A stretch of 64,000 nt of DNA from CADEED01 sp041395625. Lineage in GTDB: Bacteria > Pseudomonadota > Gammaproteobacteria > Steroidobacterales > Steroidobacteraceae. Positions 55,911-64,000 of this stretch are shown in pieces. Location of the stretch: assembly GCA_041395625.1 (NCBI GenBank), contig JAWLAE010000002.1:744001-808000 (forward strand). Reading direction: 5' to 3'. A program made the position numbers and the translations under genes. Positions within the stretch are counted from its first letter, which is position 1; the number at the start of each line of letters is the position of its first letter. The notes beneath the pieces are model-generated. The model did not search any database. It was not told where the DNA came from and saw nothing but the letters and a program-made list of their open reading frames with translations.

Positions 55911-58574
55911 TCAGACCGTCAATGGATTGGGTTTGGTGGGGTCGATACCGAGTTTCGCGATCGCTGCCGCCACTTTGGCCGGTTCAACGCGGCCATCAGC
56001 CGCCAGCGCGTGCAAGGCCGCCACCACGATGTAGCGACGATCGACTTCGAAATGCTGACGCAGAGCCGCACGCGCGTCGGAGCGACCGAATCCGTCGGTA
56101 CCGAGCGTCACATAGCGACCGGGAACCCACTGTCGCACTTGATCGGGCACCAACCGCATGTAGTCCGTCACCGCCACGAACGGCCCATCCGCTTTCGCCA
56201 GCAGCTGCTGCACGTACGGTACGCGCGGCTCATCGCCCGGATGCAGCATGTTCCAACGCTCGCAATCGATCGCATCCCGACGCAGTTCGCCGAAGCTGGG
56301 CACGGAATAGACGTCCGCGGACACGCCGAACTCCGTCTCCAACAGCTCAGCTGCCGCCTGGCACTCGCGCAAGATCGTCCCTGAACCTAACAGGGTGGTA
56401 CGCAGCTTCTTGCGCCCACCAGTCTGCAACCGATACATGCCCTTGAGAATGCCCTGCTCCACTCCCTTCGGCAGTGCCGGCTGGACGTAGTTCTCGTTCA
56501 TGACGGTGATGTAATAGAACACCGCTTCGTTGTCGGCGAACATCCGCCGCATGCCGGCCTGAATGATCACTGCAAGCTCATAGGCGAACGTTGGATCGTA
56601 GGTGATGCAGTTAGGTACCGTCGATGCGAGAACCTGGCTATGGCCATCCTGATGCTGCAGACCTTCGCCCGCCAGCGTAGTACGACCGGCCGTTGCACCT
56701 AACAGGAAACCGCGCGTGCGCATGTCGCCCGCAGCCCAGATGAAATCACCGACGCGTTGGAAGCCGAACATCGAGTAGAAGATGTAGAACGGCACCATGT
56801 GTACGCGATGATTGGCATAGGCCGTTCCCGCGGCGATCCAGGAGCACAGCGAGCCCGCTTCGTTGATGCCCTCTTCGAGCATCTGGCCCTTTTTGTCCTC
56901 GCGGTAGGACATCAGCTGATCCGCGTCCTGCGGCGTATAGAGCTGACCCGTCGAAGAATAGATCCCGATCTGCCGGAACAGGCCTTCCATGCCAAAGGTG
57001 CGCGCCTCGTCAGGCACGATCGGCACGATGTTCTTGCCGATATGCTTGTCTTTCAGCAGCGTGGTCAGGATGCGCACGAACGCCATGGTGGTCGAGATCT
57101 CACGCTCACCACTGCCTTCCAGCAGCGCACTGAATGCCTCGAGTTCGGGCACGACGAGTGGTGCCGCATCGGTGCGGCGCACCGGCAAGTAACCACCGAG
57201 CTCGAGCCGACGTTGCCGCATGTACCGCATCTCGTCACTGTCGTCGGCGGGCTTGGTGAATGGCAGCCGCTCGATCTCGTCGTCGCTGATGGGAATATTG
57301 AAGCGATCGCGGAAGTGCTGCAGGCCTTCGGTATCGATCTTCTTCTGCTGATGCGAGATCATCATGCCCTCGCCCGACTTGCCGAGACCGTAGCCTTTGA
57401 CGGTCTTGGCGAGAATCACCGTCGGCTGGCCTTTGTGGTTAGCCGCGGCCCAGTATGCTGCGTACACCTTGCGCGGATCGTGACCGCCACGGTTCAGACG
57501 CCAGATCTCATCGTCGGACATGTTGGCGACCATCGCCTTCAGCTCGGGATGCTTGCCGAAGAAATGTTCGCGTGTGTAGGCACCACCCTTCGCCTTGAAG
57601 TTCTGGTACTCGCCGTCGACTGATTCCTGCATCACCCGGCGCAGCAGACCGTCCTTGTCCTTGGCCAGCAGCGGATCCCAACGCCCGCCCCACAGCACCT
57701 TGATTACGTTCCAGCCAGCACCGAGAAAAGCAGCTTCGAGTTCCTGGATGATCTTGCCGTTGCCGCGCACGGGACCGTCGAGACGTTGCAGATTGCAGTT
57801 GATGACGAACACCAGGTTGTCGAGCTTCTCGCGCACCGGCATGGTGAGCGCGCCCATCGATTCCGGCTCGTCCATCTCACCATCGCCCAGAAATGCCCAG
57901 ATCTTGCGGTCGGACGGCGCGACGAGCCCACGGTCTTCCATGTAACGCTGAAAACGCGCCTGGAAGATCGCCATCATCGGCCCAAGGCCCATCGATACCG
58001 TTGGGAACTGCCAGAAACCAGGCATCAGCCACGGATGCGGGTAGGACGACAGACCGTCGCCCGCCACTTCCTGACGGAAGTGCCGCAGTTGTTCTTCAGT
58101 CAGGCGGCCCTCGAGATACGCGCGGGCATAAATGCCTGGCGACGAGTGCCCTTGCATGAACACCATGTCGCCCGGGTGTTTTTCGGTCGGTGCGCGCCAG
58201 AAATGATTGAAGCCAACCTCGTACAAGGTTGCCGAAGAAGCATAAGTCGAAATGTGACCGCCGTACTCCGACGACTTGCGATTGGCCTGGACAACCATCG
58301 CCATCGCATTCCAGCGGATGTAAGCCTCGATGCGCCGCTCGTGCTCCCGTCGGCCGGGGTACTCCCGCTCCTGCCCTGGCGAAATCGTATTGACATACGC
58401 GGTGTTGGGACTGAACGGCAAATAGGCGCCGGAGCGACGCGCATGATCGATCATACGCTCGAGCAGAAAATGAGCACGCTCCGGACCGGCGTGTGTCAGT
58501 ACCGAATCGATCGATTCGAGCCACTCATGGGTCTCGGTCGGATCGCTGTCCTCGATGCGTGGTAGTTCAGTCAT
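55911..58574 (-). CDS. aceE: Pyruvate dehydrogenase E1, homodimeric type
   Basis: 887 residues, the E. coli AceE length. Thiamine-diphosphate-dependent decarboxylation of pyruvate and acetyl transfer to E2. Seen: the thiamine motif GDGEMDEPES near residue 233 and its closing NCN near 262, the active-site histidines in HSSPGIYARA and FMQGH region near 145, and an ATAGRTTLAGEGLQHQDGH segment near 640. First gene of the aceE-aceF-lpd operon. The 196-base gap to the divergent aminopeptidase shows no operator I can name. Confidence 0.97.
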   Translation of the reverse strand: MTELPRIEDSDPTETHEWLESIDSVLTHAGPERAHFLLERMIDHARRSGAYLPFSPNTAYVNTISPGQEREYPGRREHERRIEAYIRWNAMAMVVQANRKSSEYGGHISTYASSATLYEVGFNHFWRAPTEKHPGDMVFMQGHSSPGIYARAYLEGRLTEEQLRHFRQEVAGDGLSSYPHPWLMPGFWQFPTVSMGLGPMMAIFQARFQRYMEDRGLVAPSDRKIWAFLGDGEMDEPESMGALTMPVREKLDNLVFVINCNLQRLDGPVRGNGKIIQELEAAFLGAGWNVIKVLWGGRWDPLLAKDKDGLLRRVMQESVDGEYQNFKAKGGAYTREHFFGKHPELKAMVANMSDDEIWRLNRGGHDPRKVYAAYWAAANHKGQPTVILAKTVKGYGLGKSGEGMMISHQQKKIDTEGLQHFRDRFNIPISDDEIERLPFTKPADDSDEMRYMRQRRLELGGYLPVRRTDAAPLVVPELEAFSALLEGSGEREISTTMAFVRILTTLLKDKHIGKNIVPIVPDEARTFGMEGLFRQIGIYSSTGQLYTPQDADQLMSYREDKKGQMLEEGINEAGSLCSWIAAGTAYANHRVHMVPFYIFYSMFGFQRVGDFIWAAGDMRTRGFLLGATAGRTTLAGEGLQHQDGHSQVLASTVPNCITYDPTFAYELAVIIQAGMRRMFADNEAVFYYITVMNENYVQPALPKGVEQGILKGMYRLQTGGRKKLRTTLLGSGTILRECQAAAELLETEFGVSADVYSVPSFGELRRDAIDCERWNMLHPGDEPRVPYVQQLLAKADGPFVAVTDYMRLVPDQVRQWVPGRYVTLGTDGFGRSDARAALRQHFEVDRRYIVVAALHALAADGRVEPAKVAAAIAKLGIDPTKPNPLTV

Positions 58575-58770
58575 GGTGCAAGTCAGTCATGGGAAATCCG
58601 GCTCCAGCGACCAGTGTGCAGGCCGCGCTGTGCTACGATCTCGAGCGGCGGGGGACGAGCCAAGAGTCAGCTCCAAATCGCAGCCCCTATGATCGGTTTT
58701 CGGCAGCTGACGGTCAAGCAAACACCGACGCTTACGAACACTTCACCTTCAGTCATGCAAGAATTGCTCG

Positions 58771-60312
58771 ATGTCATTGCTGCCCGCCGACGCCAGTCCC
58801 AGACTGCGCTTCCTCAAGACCTTGAGCGAACGCACGTGCCGCACGCTCGATGCGATTGTCGTGCTGGCGCCGAGCGCGACCGACAAGCGACCGCCTGACA
58901 GTGGCGCGGCCTCGCGGTTCGCAGCGCTGCCAGAAGCCGACCGCTGGCGCGATCTGGCGGCACGCGGTGGAGTGGATCCCGCGCGTGCCGTGCTTTCGGC
59001 GCTGGGCAACTCGAACCAGACCCTCATGGTGCTGGCGGTCGCCGACGACGACGCAACACCATTCCAGATGCAGGCCGCGGCTGCACGCGCATTGCGTTTG
59101 GCCACGAATCGCAACCTGCGCTCGATCGCGGTGGTCGCGCTGCACGCGGATGACGATGCCGCCGGACGGGCACGTGATGCGTTACTGACGGCGGCGTTGG
59201 CAACGGCCTATCGCGGTCCTGCTTTTCATCGCCGGCCCAAGCGGCATACGACGATCACCACGATTGCCGTCGTCGGTCCGAAACGCAACGCGCCGTTCCT
59301 AACGGCTGCGGCCCGCGCTAACAACCTGACTCGCTGGCTGACGGCCCTGCCGCCAAATGAGCTGGATACGCGCGCCTATCGCAGACTCCTAATGCAATTG
59401 GCCAAGCGCGAGCGTCTGCGCAGTCGCTGGTATTCGGAAGCGGCATTGCGCCGGCTGGGCGCAGGCGCGTTTCTGGCTGTATCGGCTGGCAACGAACGGC
59501 GCGATGCCGGCATCATGCACCTGCAGTATCGACCACCCGGCGCGGCGGCGCGGCCCGCGGTCGCGCTGGTTGGCAAAGGCATCCTGTTCGACACCGGCGG
59601 CAATAACCTCAAGCCGCATCGCAACATGCTCGACATGCATCAAGACATGTCCGGCAGTGCCGTGGCACTGGCTGTGTTGCTCGCGCTCAAGGAGCTGCAA
59701 ACGCCCGTTACAGTGGATTGCTGGCTCGCCATCACGGAAAACCGTATCGGCCCGACGGCCTATCGACCGCAGGACGTCGTGTGCGCGATGAACGGTGTGA
59801 GTATTCAGGTTATACACACCGATGCGGAAGGTCGACTGGTGCTGGCCGACACCCTGGCACTCGCCAGCCGCGCCAAGCCAGAGATCATCCTGGATTTCGC
59901 CACCCTAACCGGCAGTGCAATCTACGCACTCACCGAGAGAATGGGCGCCATCCTAACTAACCGCACCGAACTGCACCCGACTCTTGTCGAAGCTGGCCGG
60001 CGCAGCGGCGAGCGCGTCTGGCCCTTTCCGCTCGACGACGACTTCGATGCTGACCTGGAAAGCGAAGTGGCAGATGTCATGCAGTGCTCGATCGAGGGCA
60101 AAGGCGACCACATACTCGCTGCGCGCTTCCTGCGGCGCTTCGTGCCCGCGGACAGCACGTGGATCCATCTGGATCTTGCGCCTGCACAGCGCAAAGGCGG
60201 CTTGGGCGCCATCACGACCGACGTGACCGGCTTCGGCGCACGATATGCTCTCGAGCTGCTGCGGCACCATCAGCTCGTCGCAGCTGGTCCGCTCGTCAGG
60301 AAGAGAGGCTGA
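58771..60312 (+). CDS. Leucyl aminopeptidase family protein (M17)
   Basis: 513 residues. Two-metal M17 aminopeptidase. The ligand set is complete: Lys and Asp in GKGILFDTGG, Lys in LKPHRN, Asp in QDMSGS, and Asp, Glu and Arg in TDAEGRL. The usual MKxDM reads MHQDM here, a change next to but not at a ligand. The N-terminal domain is divergent, so regulatory DNA-binding roles of PepA cannot be assumed. The next gene, pyrC, starts 2 bases after its stop. Confidence 0.88.
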   Translation: MSLLPADASPRLRFLKTLSERTCRTLDAIVVLAPSATDKRPPDSGAASRFAALPEADRWRDLAARGGVDPARAVLSALGNSNQTLMVLAVADDDATPFQMQAAAARALRLATNRNLRSIAVVALHADDDAAGRARDALLTAALATAYRGPAFHRRPKRHTTITTIAVVGPKRNAPFLTAAARANNLTRWLTALPPNELDTRAYRRLLMQLAKRERLRSRWYSEAALRRLGAGAFLAVSAGNERRDAGIMHLQYRPPGAAARPAVALVGKGILFDTGGNNLKPHRNMLDMHQDMSGSAVALAVLLALKELQTPVTVDCWLAITENRIGPTAYRPQDVVCAMNGVSIQVIHTDAEGRLVLADTLALASRAKPEIILDFATLTGSAIYALTERMGAILTNRTELHPTLVEAGRRSGERVWPFPLDDDFDADLESEVADVMQCSIEGKGDHILAARFLRRFVPADSTWIHLDLAPAQRKGGLGAITTDVTGFGARYALELLRHHQLVAAGPLVRKRG

Positions 60313-60314
60313 TC

Positions 60315-61349
60315 ATGCGTGAACTGACGATCCGACGACCGGATGACTGGCATCTCCATCTGCGCGACGGCGCAGAACTCGCCAGTGTGTTGCCATTCAC
60401 CACCAAGCGCTTTGCGCGCGCAGTCGTCATGCCAAATCTGAAACCGGCCATCACGACGACCGCCGCCGCGCTCGCCTATCGCGAGCGAATTCTGGCTGCG
60501 CTACCTGCTGGCAGCGAGTTCCAGCCGTTGATGACTCTGTACCTCACTGATCAGACGGACCCGCGCGAATTGGATCGAGCGGTCGCATCCGGTCATATCC
60601 ACGGTTGCAAACTCTATCCGGCCGGTGCCACCACGCATTCCGACGCGGGAGTGACGGACATCCGCCGCATCGATGCGGTACTCGGGCGCATGGCCGAACT
60701 CGGCATGGTGCTGCAAGTCCATGGCGAGGCTACTGGCAACGTCGACATCTTCGACCGCGAAGTACGCTTCATCGAGACCGTACTCGAGCCCACCGTCCAG
60801 CGCTTTCCCACTCTGAAAGTCGTATTCGAGCACATCACGACCGCGGCAGCTGTGCAATACGTCACCGGTGCGCGGCGCGGTGTCGCCGCAACCGTCACAC
60901 CTCAGCACCTGCTCTATAACCGCAACGCAATCTTTCAGGGCGGTATTCGTCCACACTACTACTGTCTGCCAATATTGAAGACCGAAGCCGACCGTGAGGC
61001 GTTGCTGGCGGCCGCAGTCAGCGGCAACCCGCGTTTCTTCCTTGGCACGGACAGCGCACCGCATGGCCAGTCGAGCAAGGAGAATGCTTGTGGCTGCGCG
61101 GGAATGTTCTCGGCGCATGCGGGCATCGAACTGTACGCAGAAGCATTCGCGCTGGCTAACAGCCTGCCGCGCCTGGAAGGGTTTGCGTCGGACTTCGGCG
61201 CGGACTTCTATGGCCTGCCACACAATACCGGTAAGCTGACACTCGTCGAGGAGAGCTGGTCGCCACCGGCACATTACGCTTACGGCAGGGAACGGATCGT
61301 CCCAATGCGTGCCGGCGAATCGATCGGCTGGCGGGTTGCAGGCGAATGA
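60315..61349 (+). CDS. pyrC: Dihydroorotase
   Basis: 344 residues, class II dihydroorotase of pyrimidine synthesis. Zinc ligands His13 and His15 in WHLHLRDG, carbamylated Lys99 in GCKLYPAG, the TTHSDAG loop, and the catalytic Asp in GTDSAPH. The chosen ATG gives the E. coli-like N-terminus; upstream in-frame codons lie inside the aminopeptidase gene. Its stop overlaps the start of rnt. Confidence 0.96.
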   Translation: MRELTIRRPDDWHLHLRDGAELASVLPFTTKRFARAVVMPNLKPAITTTAAALAYRERILAALPAGSEFQPLMTLYLTDQTDPRELDRAVASGHIHGCKLYPAGATTHSDAGVTDIRRIDAVLGRMAELGMVLQVHGEATGNVDIFDREVRFIETVLEPTVQRFPTLKVVFEHITTAAAVQYVTGARRGVAATVTPQHLLYNRNAIFQGGIRPHYYCLPILKTEADREALLAAAVSGNPRFFLGTDSAPHGQSSKENACGCAGMFSAHAGIELYAEAFALANSLPRLEGFASDFGADFYGLPHNTGKLTLVEESWSPPAHYAYGRERIVPMRAGESIGWRVAGE

Positions 61350-62089
61350 CTAGCGTCGAATCCGGCGCCGACGACGCCACCGCCACGAGCATGGAGCCCC
61401 CCCCCATGGCCCGACGCTTTCGTGGCTTTCTGCCCATCGTCGTCGACGTTGAAACGGGCGGCTTTTCCAGCATCACCGACGCGCTGCTCGAGATCGCTGC
61501 CGTTACGATCGAACTGGACGACGACGGTCGCCTGCGTCGCGGCACAACCCACAGCTATCATGTGCGGCCATTCGAGGGCGCCAACATCGAACCAGCTGCG
61601 CTCGCCGTCAATGGCATCGATCCCTTTCATCCGTTGCGTCCTGCGCTGCCCGAGAAAGATGCGTTGGGCCGTATCTTTCGTGAGGTGCGCGCAGCGATGA
61701 AACTGCATGGCTGCCGGCGTGCCGTGCTGGTCGGGCACAACTCCTCGTTCGACCTGGGGTTTCTCAATGCCGCGGTCACGCGCGCCGGCATCAAGCGCAA
61801 CCCATTCCATCCGTTCTCCAGCTTCGACACGGCGACGCTCGCGGGCGCAGCCCTCGGCCAGACGGTACTAGCCAAGGCGGCGTTGGTGGCGGGCATCGAC
61901 TTCGAAGCAAGTGAAGCGCACTCCGCCGCCTACGATGCGGAGCGCACGGCCGAACTATTCTGCCACGTCTGCAATTCGCTCAACGCCAGCTATCGAATAG
62001 CCGACGCGCGCGCCCGTGAGCTCGGCTGGGGGAACGGCAAAGCCGACCCTGAGCCGCCCAACGAAGGCGTCAGCGAGATCGATAGTTGA
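61346..62089 (+). CDS. rnt: Ribonuclease T
   Basis: 247 residues with a non-conserved N-terminal tail of about 25 residues. DEDDh 3'-5' exonuclease trimming tRNA and other stable RNAs. The Exo motifs are VVDVETGGF, GHNSSFDLGF and HSAAYDAERTAELF. An internal ATG at residue 21 is an alternative start; I keep the ATG overlapping pyrC (ATGA). It converges on grxD with 4 bases between stops. Confidence 0.94.
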   Translation: MTSVESGADDATATSMEPPPMARRFRGFLPIVVDVETGGFSSITDALLEIAAVTIELDDDGRLRRGTTHSYHVRPFEGANIEPAALAVNGIDPFHPLRPALPEKDALGRIFREVRAAMKLHGCRRAVLVGHNSSFDLGFLNAAVTRAGIKRNPFHPFSSFDTATLAGAALGQTVLAKAALVAGIDFEASEAHSAAYDAERTAELFCHVCNSLNASYRIADARARELGWGNGKADPEPPNEGVSEIDS

Positions 62090-62093
62090 GTTC

Positions 62094-62426
62094 TCAGGCC
62101 GGCGTCGTTGCGCCCGACGAATCGAGCAATTCCTGCAGTTCGCCGCTCTGGTACATTGCCAGCAGAATATCGCAACCGCCTACCAACTCGCCTTTCACAT
62201 ACAGCTGCGGATAGGTAGGCCAATTGGAATAGCGTTTGAGTGCTTCACGCAACTCCGGATCCTCGAAAATATTCACGTGCTGGAAACTGGCGCGCGAATG
62301 GCGCAGTGCGGCCACCGCCTGAGCGGAAAAACCGCACTGCGGAAAATCGGGCGTGCCCTTCATGAACAACACGACCGGGCTGGCCTCCAGATGTTGCTTG
62401 ATACGATCGACAGCAGCGTCAGACAC
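62094..62426 (-). CDS. grxD: Monothiol glutaredoxin
   Basis: 110 residues from GTG with CTGGAG upstream. The CGFS active site is at residues 31-34 (FPQCGFSAQ), with WPTYPQLYVKGELVGG and GCDILLAMYQSGEL completing the Grx4 pattern. It carries Fe-S clusters with glutathione and BolA proteins. This fits the abundance of Fe-S proteins in the window but is a general housekeeping role. Confidence 0.95.
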   Translation of the reverse strand: MSDAAVDRIKQHLEASPVVLFMKGTPDFPQCGFSAQAVAALRHSRASFQHVNIFEDPELREALKRYSNWPTYPQLYVKGELVGGCDILLAMYQSGELQELLDSSGATTPA

Positions 62427-62458
62427 GGTGTGTTCTCCAGTTTCAGTCGTAGCAGAAT

Positions 62459-62653
62459 TCAGTCAATGCGCTTGCCGGCTGCCGCCAGCTCACGGCGCTC
62501 GGCCAGTTTGCCGAGCAACGTCCATTGCTCGCTCGCCGTCATACCAGACCAGGCGGCGATTTCGTCCCTCGTCCGCAGGCAGCCGCTGCAATGGCCGTTT
62601 GCACCGAGCGCGCAGACCGTTATACAGGGTGACATGGGGCGTGCGTCGTGCAT
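62459..62653 (-). CDS. DUF1289 domain-containing protein
   Basis: About 64 residues from the ATG giving MHDARPM; a longer in-frame version to 62722 is possible. The domain is seen as SPCITVCALGANGHCSGC followed by TRDEIAAWSGMT. The four cysteines (C-x3-C-x7-C-x2-C) suggest metal or Fe-S binding. Function unknown. Located 32 bases upstream of grxD on the same strand, a common pairing of small redox genes. Confidence 0.82.
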   Translation of the reverse strand: MHDARPMSPCITVCALGANGHCSGCLRTRDEIAAWSGMTASEQWTLLGKLAERRELAAAGKRID

Positions 62654-62825
62654 GGACCGATTGGCTCCTGAATGGTTCAAATAGACGGCCGGTGGCGCGC
62701 GCACGAGGCGCGAAACTGACAAGACGCGGTGTTTGAATTATGGGGGGTCCTCGCCTATTCTTCAAATCCACCGCCACACCGGTTGTCGCCGGTGCGCAGT
62801 GGCACACACACCCGGGGGGGGCCTC

Positions 62826-63422
62826 ATGAGTATTCTGTTGAACCATCGATACGCGCTGGTCTTCGGCTTCGTTCTGGCCATCGTTACCGCCCTGCTGATC
62901 GGCGGCTTCCAGATGAATCACATGGCGCTGGCCCGCTGGCTGCACATCGTGGCCGGCGTGTTCTGGATCGGTCTGCTCTATTACTTCAACGTCGTCCAGG
63001 TACCGGCGTTGGCCTCTGCCGCCGCCGACCAGGGTGGCCCAGGCGGTGCGGGCATTTCGAAGTACGTCGCACCCCGCGCGCTGTTCTGGTTCCGCTGGGC
63101 TGCGCTCGCCACCTGGTTCGCCGGCGCCTGGTTGTTAGGCAAGGACTTCATGACCGCATTCATGCTCGGGTCCAATGTCGAGGGCGGCAGTGTCTATCAT
63201 CTGACGCTCGGCATCGGCGTGTGGCTCGGCACGATCATGTTGCTGAACGTCTGGGTCCTGATCTGGCCGAACCAGAAAAAGGTACTGGGTCTCACTGCCG
63301 CCAGTGACGAGCAGAAGGCTGCCGCCCGCAAGACCGCGTTGCTGGCTTCGCGCGTCAACTTCATCCTGTCGATACCCATGCTCATGTGCATGGGTGGCGC
63401 CACTCATGGGCTGCCCTTCTGA
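62826..63422 (+). CDS. Urate oxidase N-terminal/PuuD-like membrane protein
   Basis: 198 residues with five or six helices, from the ATG giving MSILLNHR after a G-run that can serve as ribosome site. The WLHIVAGVFWIGLLYYFN helix, with a conserved His, is typical of the membrane domain of PuuD-type urate hydroxylase (PF06181), here without the C-terminal cytochrome c domain. Many proteobacteria have this stand-alone form; its activity is not established. The nadC gene follows with overlap or near-contact. Confidence 0.78.
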   Translation: MSILLNHRYALVFGFVLAIVTALLIGGFQMNHMALARWLHIVAGVFWIGLLYYFNVVQVPALASAAADQGGPGGAGISKYVAPRALFWFRWAALATWFAGAWLLGKDFMTAFMLGSNVEGGSVYHLTLGIGVWLGTIMLLNVWVLIWPNQKKVLGLTAASDEQKAAARKTALLASRVNFILSIPMLMCMGGATHGLPF

Positions 63423-64000
63423 GCAGCACCGTCCAGTGCCTACCCGCCGCTGAGATATCCCGGCAGGTGCAGAACGCACTTGCCGAGGATATCGGCACTG
63501 GAGATGTCACCGCTGCGTTGGTGCCGCCCTCACAACTCGTGCGAGGGCGTGTCATCTGCCGGGAAGCCGCCGTCATCTGTGGCGTGCAATGGGTCGATGA
63601 GGTCTTTCGTCAGCTGGATACGCGGGTGCGGCTGGATTGGCAGGTGAGCGATGGTGTGGAAGTGGCGCCCGAGGCTGATCTGTTCAGTATCACGGGTCCG
63701 GCGCGCGCAGTGCTGACCGGCGAGCGCACAGCACTCAATTTTCTGCAAACGCTGTCGGGCACCGCCACCGCGACGCGCAAGTTCGTCGCTGCGGTGGCGG
63801 ACACCGGCTGCCAAATACTCGACACACGCAAAACCCTGCCCGGGCTGCGCCTGGCGCAGAAGTATGCGACGCGCTGTGGCGGCGCGCGCAATCACCGGCT
63901 GGGGCTTTACGATCAAGTGCTGATCAAGGAAAACCACATCACGGCGGCCGGCAGCATTGCCGCAGCAGTAGCGCAAGCCCGCAAGTCCGCTCCCGGGCTG
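63386..64000 (+). CDS. nadC: Quinolinate phosphoribosyltransferase, truncated by the window end
   Basis: The frame stays open to the last base, giving about 205 codons. It makes nicotinate mononucleotide from quinolinate and PRPP. Seen: ALAEDIGTGDVTAAL, GERTALNFLQTLSGTAT, TRKTLPGLRLAQKYA with the PRPP/quinolinate-binding residues, and NHRLGLYDQVLIKENH. No ATG is available: GTG 63386, CTG 63419 and GTG 63467 are in frame. The conserved LPAAEISRQVQ stretch suggests a start upstream of 63467; I list the outermost, which overlaps the preceding gene by 37 bases. Confidence 0.9.
   Translation, partial: MHGWRHSWAALLSSTVQCLPAAEISRQVQNALAEDIGTGDVTAALVPPSQLVRGRVICREAAVICGVQWVDEVFRQLDTRVRLDWQVSDGVEVAPEADLFSITGPARAVLTGERTALNFLQTLSGTATATRKFVAAVADTGCQILDTRKTLPGLRLAQKYATRCGGARNHRLGLYDQVLIKENHITAAGSIAAAVAQARKSAPGL

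Noticed and set aside
1..64000. CRISPR arrays, insertion sequences, prophage, tRNA and rRNA genes
   Set aside because: I saw no regularly spaced repeats, transposase or phage proteins, and no cloverleaf with a typical T-loop sequence in the spacers; all spacers are shorter than 300 bases.

Overview
The window looks like a stretch of chromosome from a GC-rich gammaproteobacterium. Most of it is single-copy housekeeping DNA whose gene order fits that class: hda / CDP-alcohol phosphatidyltransferase / DUF2066 beside purM-purN-DUF3108, a PilT-PilU pair, rnfB-nth, homodimeric aceE-aceF-lpd, and pyrC-rnt-grxD. I cannot name the species. A denitrifying or facultatively anaerobic relative of the Xanthomonadales/Nevskiales/Steroidobacter type is my guess from content, not a result. 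I saw no phage, insertion sequence, CRISPR array, rRNA or tRNA gene, and no gene-free stretch longer than 300 bases.

Layout. 1-2692: 3' part of valS. 2740-7530: MoxR ATPase, DUF58 protein, TgpA transglutaminase and MtfA peptidase in one overlapping operon. 7527-19730 (mostly minus strand): UMF1-type transporter, EptA-like phosphoethanolamine transferase, ATP-grasp ligase, prfC, rimI, udg and pssA, then proS, a lytic transglycosylase, acyP, a WrbA-like protein, hda and a PgsA-like enzyme. 19755-26667: DUF2066, purM-purN-DUF3108, a TetA-like transporter, a small membrane protein, dcd and apbC. 26794-31602: a HEAT-repeat/Ser-Thr-kinase fusion followed by pilT and pilU. 31678-35347: metG, a stand-alone rnfB-like ferredoxin, nth and a DUF1841 protein.

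35373-52698 is the unusual part, a respiratory island. A minus-strand operon (45025 down to 35373) encodes a 53-residue membrane peptide, a CuA subunit II, and a heme-copper subunit I in which the active-site tyrosine is glutamine (as in the non-canonical NO reductases). It continues with heme O synthase, an SCO copper chaperone, a cytochrome b fused to two 4Fe-4S clusters and an MvhD domain, an orphan 180-residue protein, a second heme-copper paralogue without the CuB His-His pair, and a cytochrome b fused to a 2Fe-2S ferredoxin and a ferredoxin-NAD(P) reductase. Facing it are a heme A synthase homologue and a lipoprotein cytochrome c. Between the two directions lies a near-perfect FNR/DNR box, placed about where a class II activator should sit for the operon, plus a second weaker box. 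Next to this are a TorD-like chaperone, the beta and alpha subunits of a type II DMSO-reductase-family molybdoenzyme (Tat-exported, with Arg in place of the usual FS0 His ligand), and a divergent UbiD-family decarboxylase.

52773-64000: lpd, aceF and aceE on the minus strand, then an M17 aminopeptidase, pyrC, rnt, grxD, a DUF1289 protein, a PuuD-like membrane protein, and nadC running off the end.

The strongest candidate for an undescribed system is the 35373-46524 gene set. I read it as an oxygen/NO-regulated membrane electron-transfer module coupling ferredoxin or NAD(P)H chemistry, through two sister cytochrome b proteins, to a NO-reductase-like heme-copper complex. The domain assignments are visible in the sequence; the joint function is inference.
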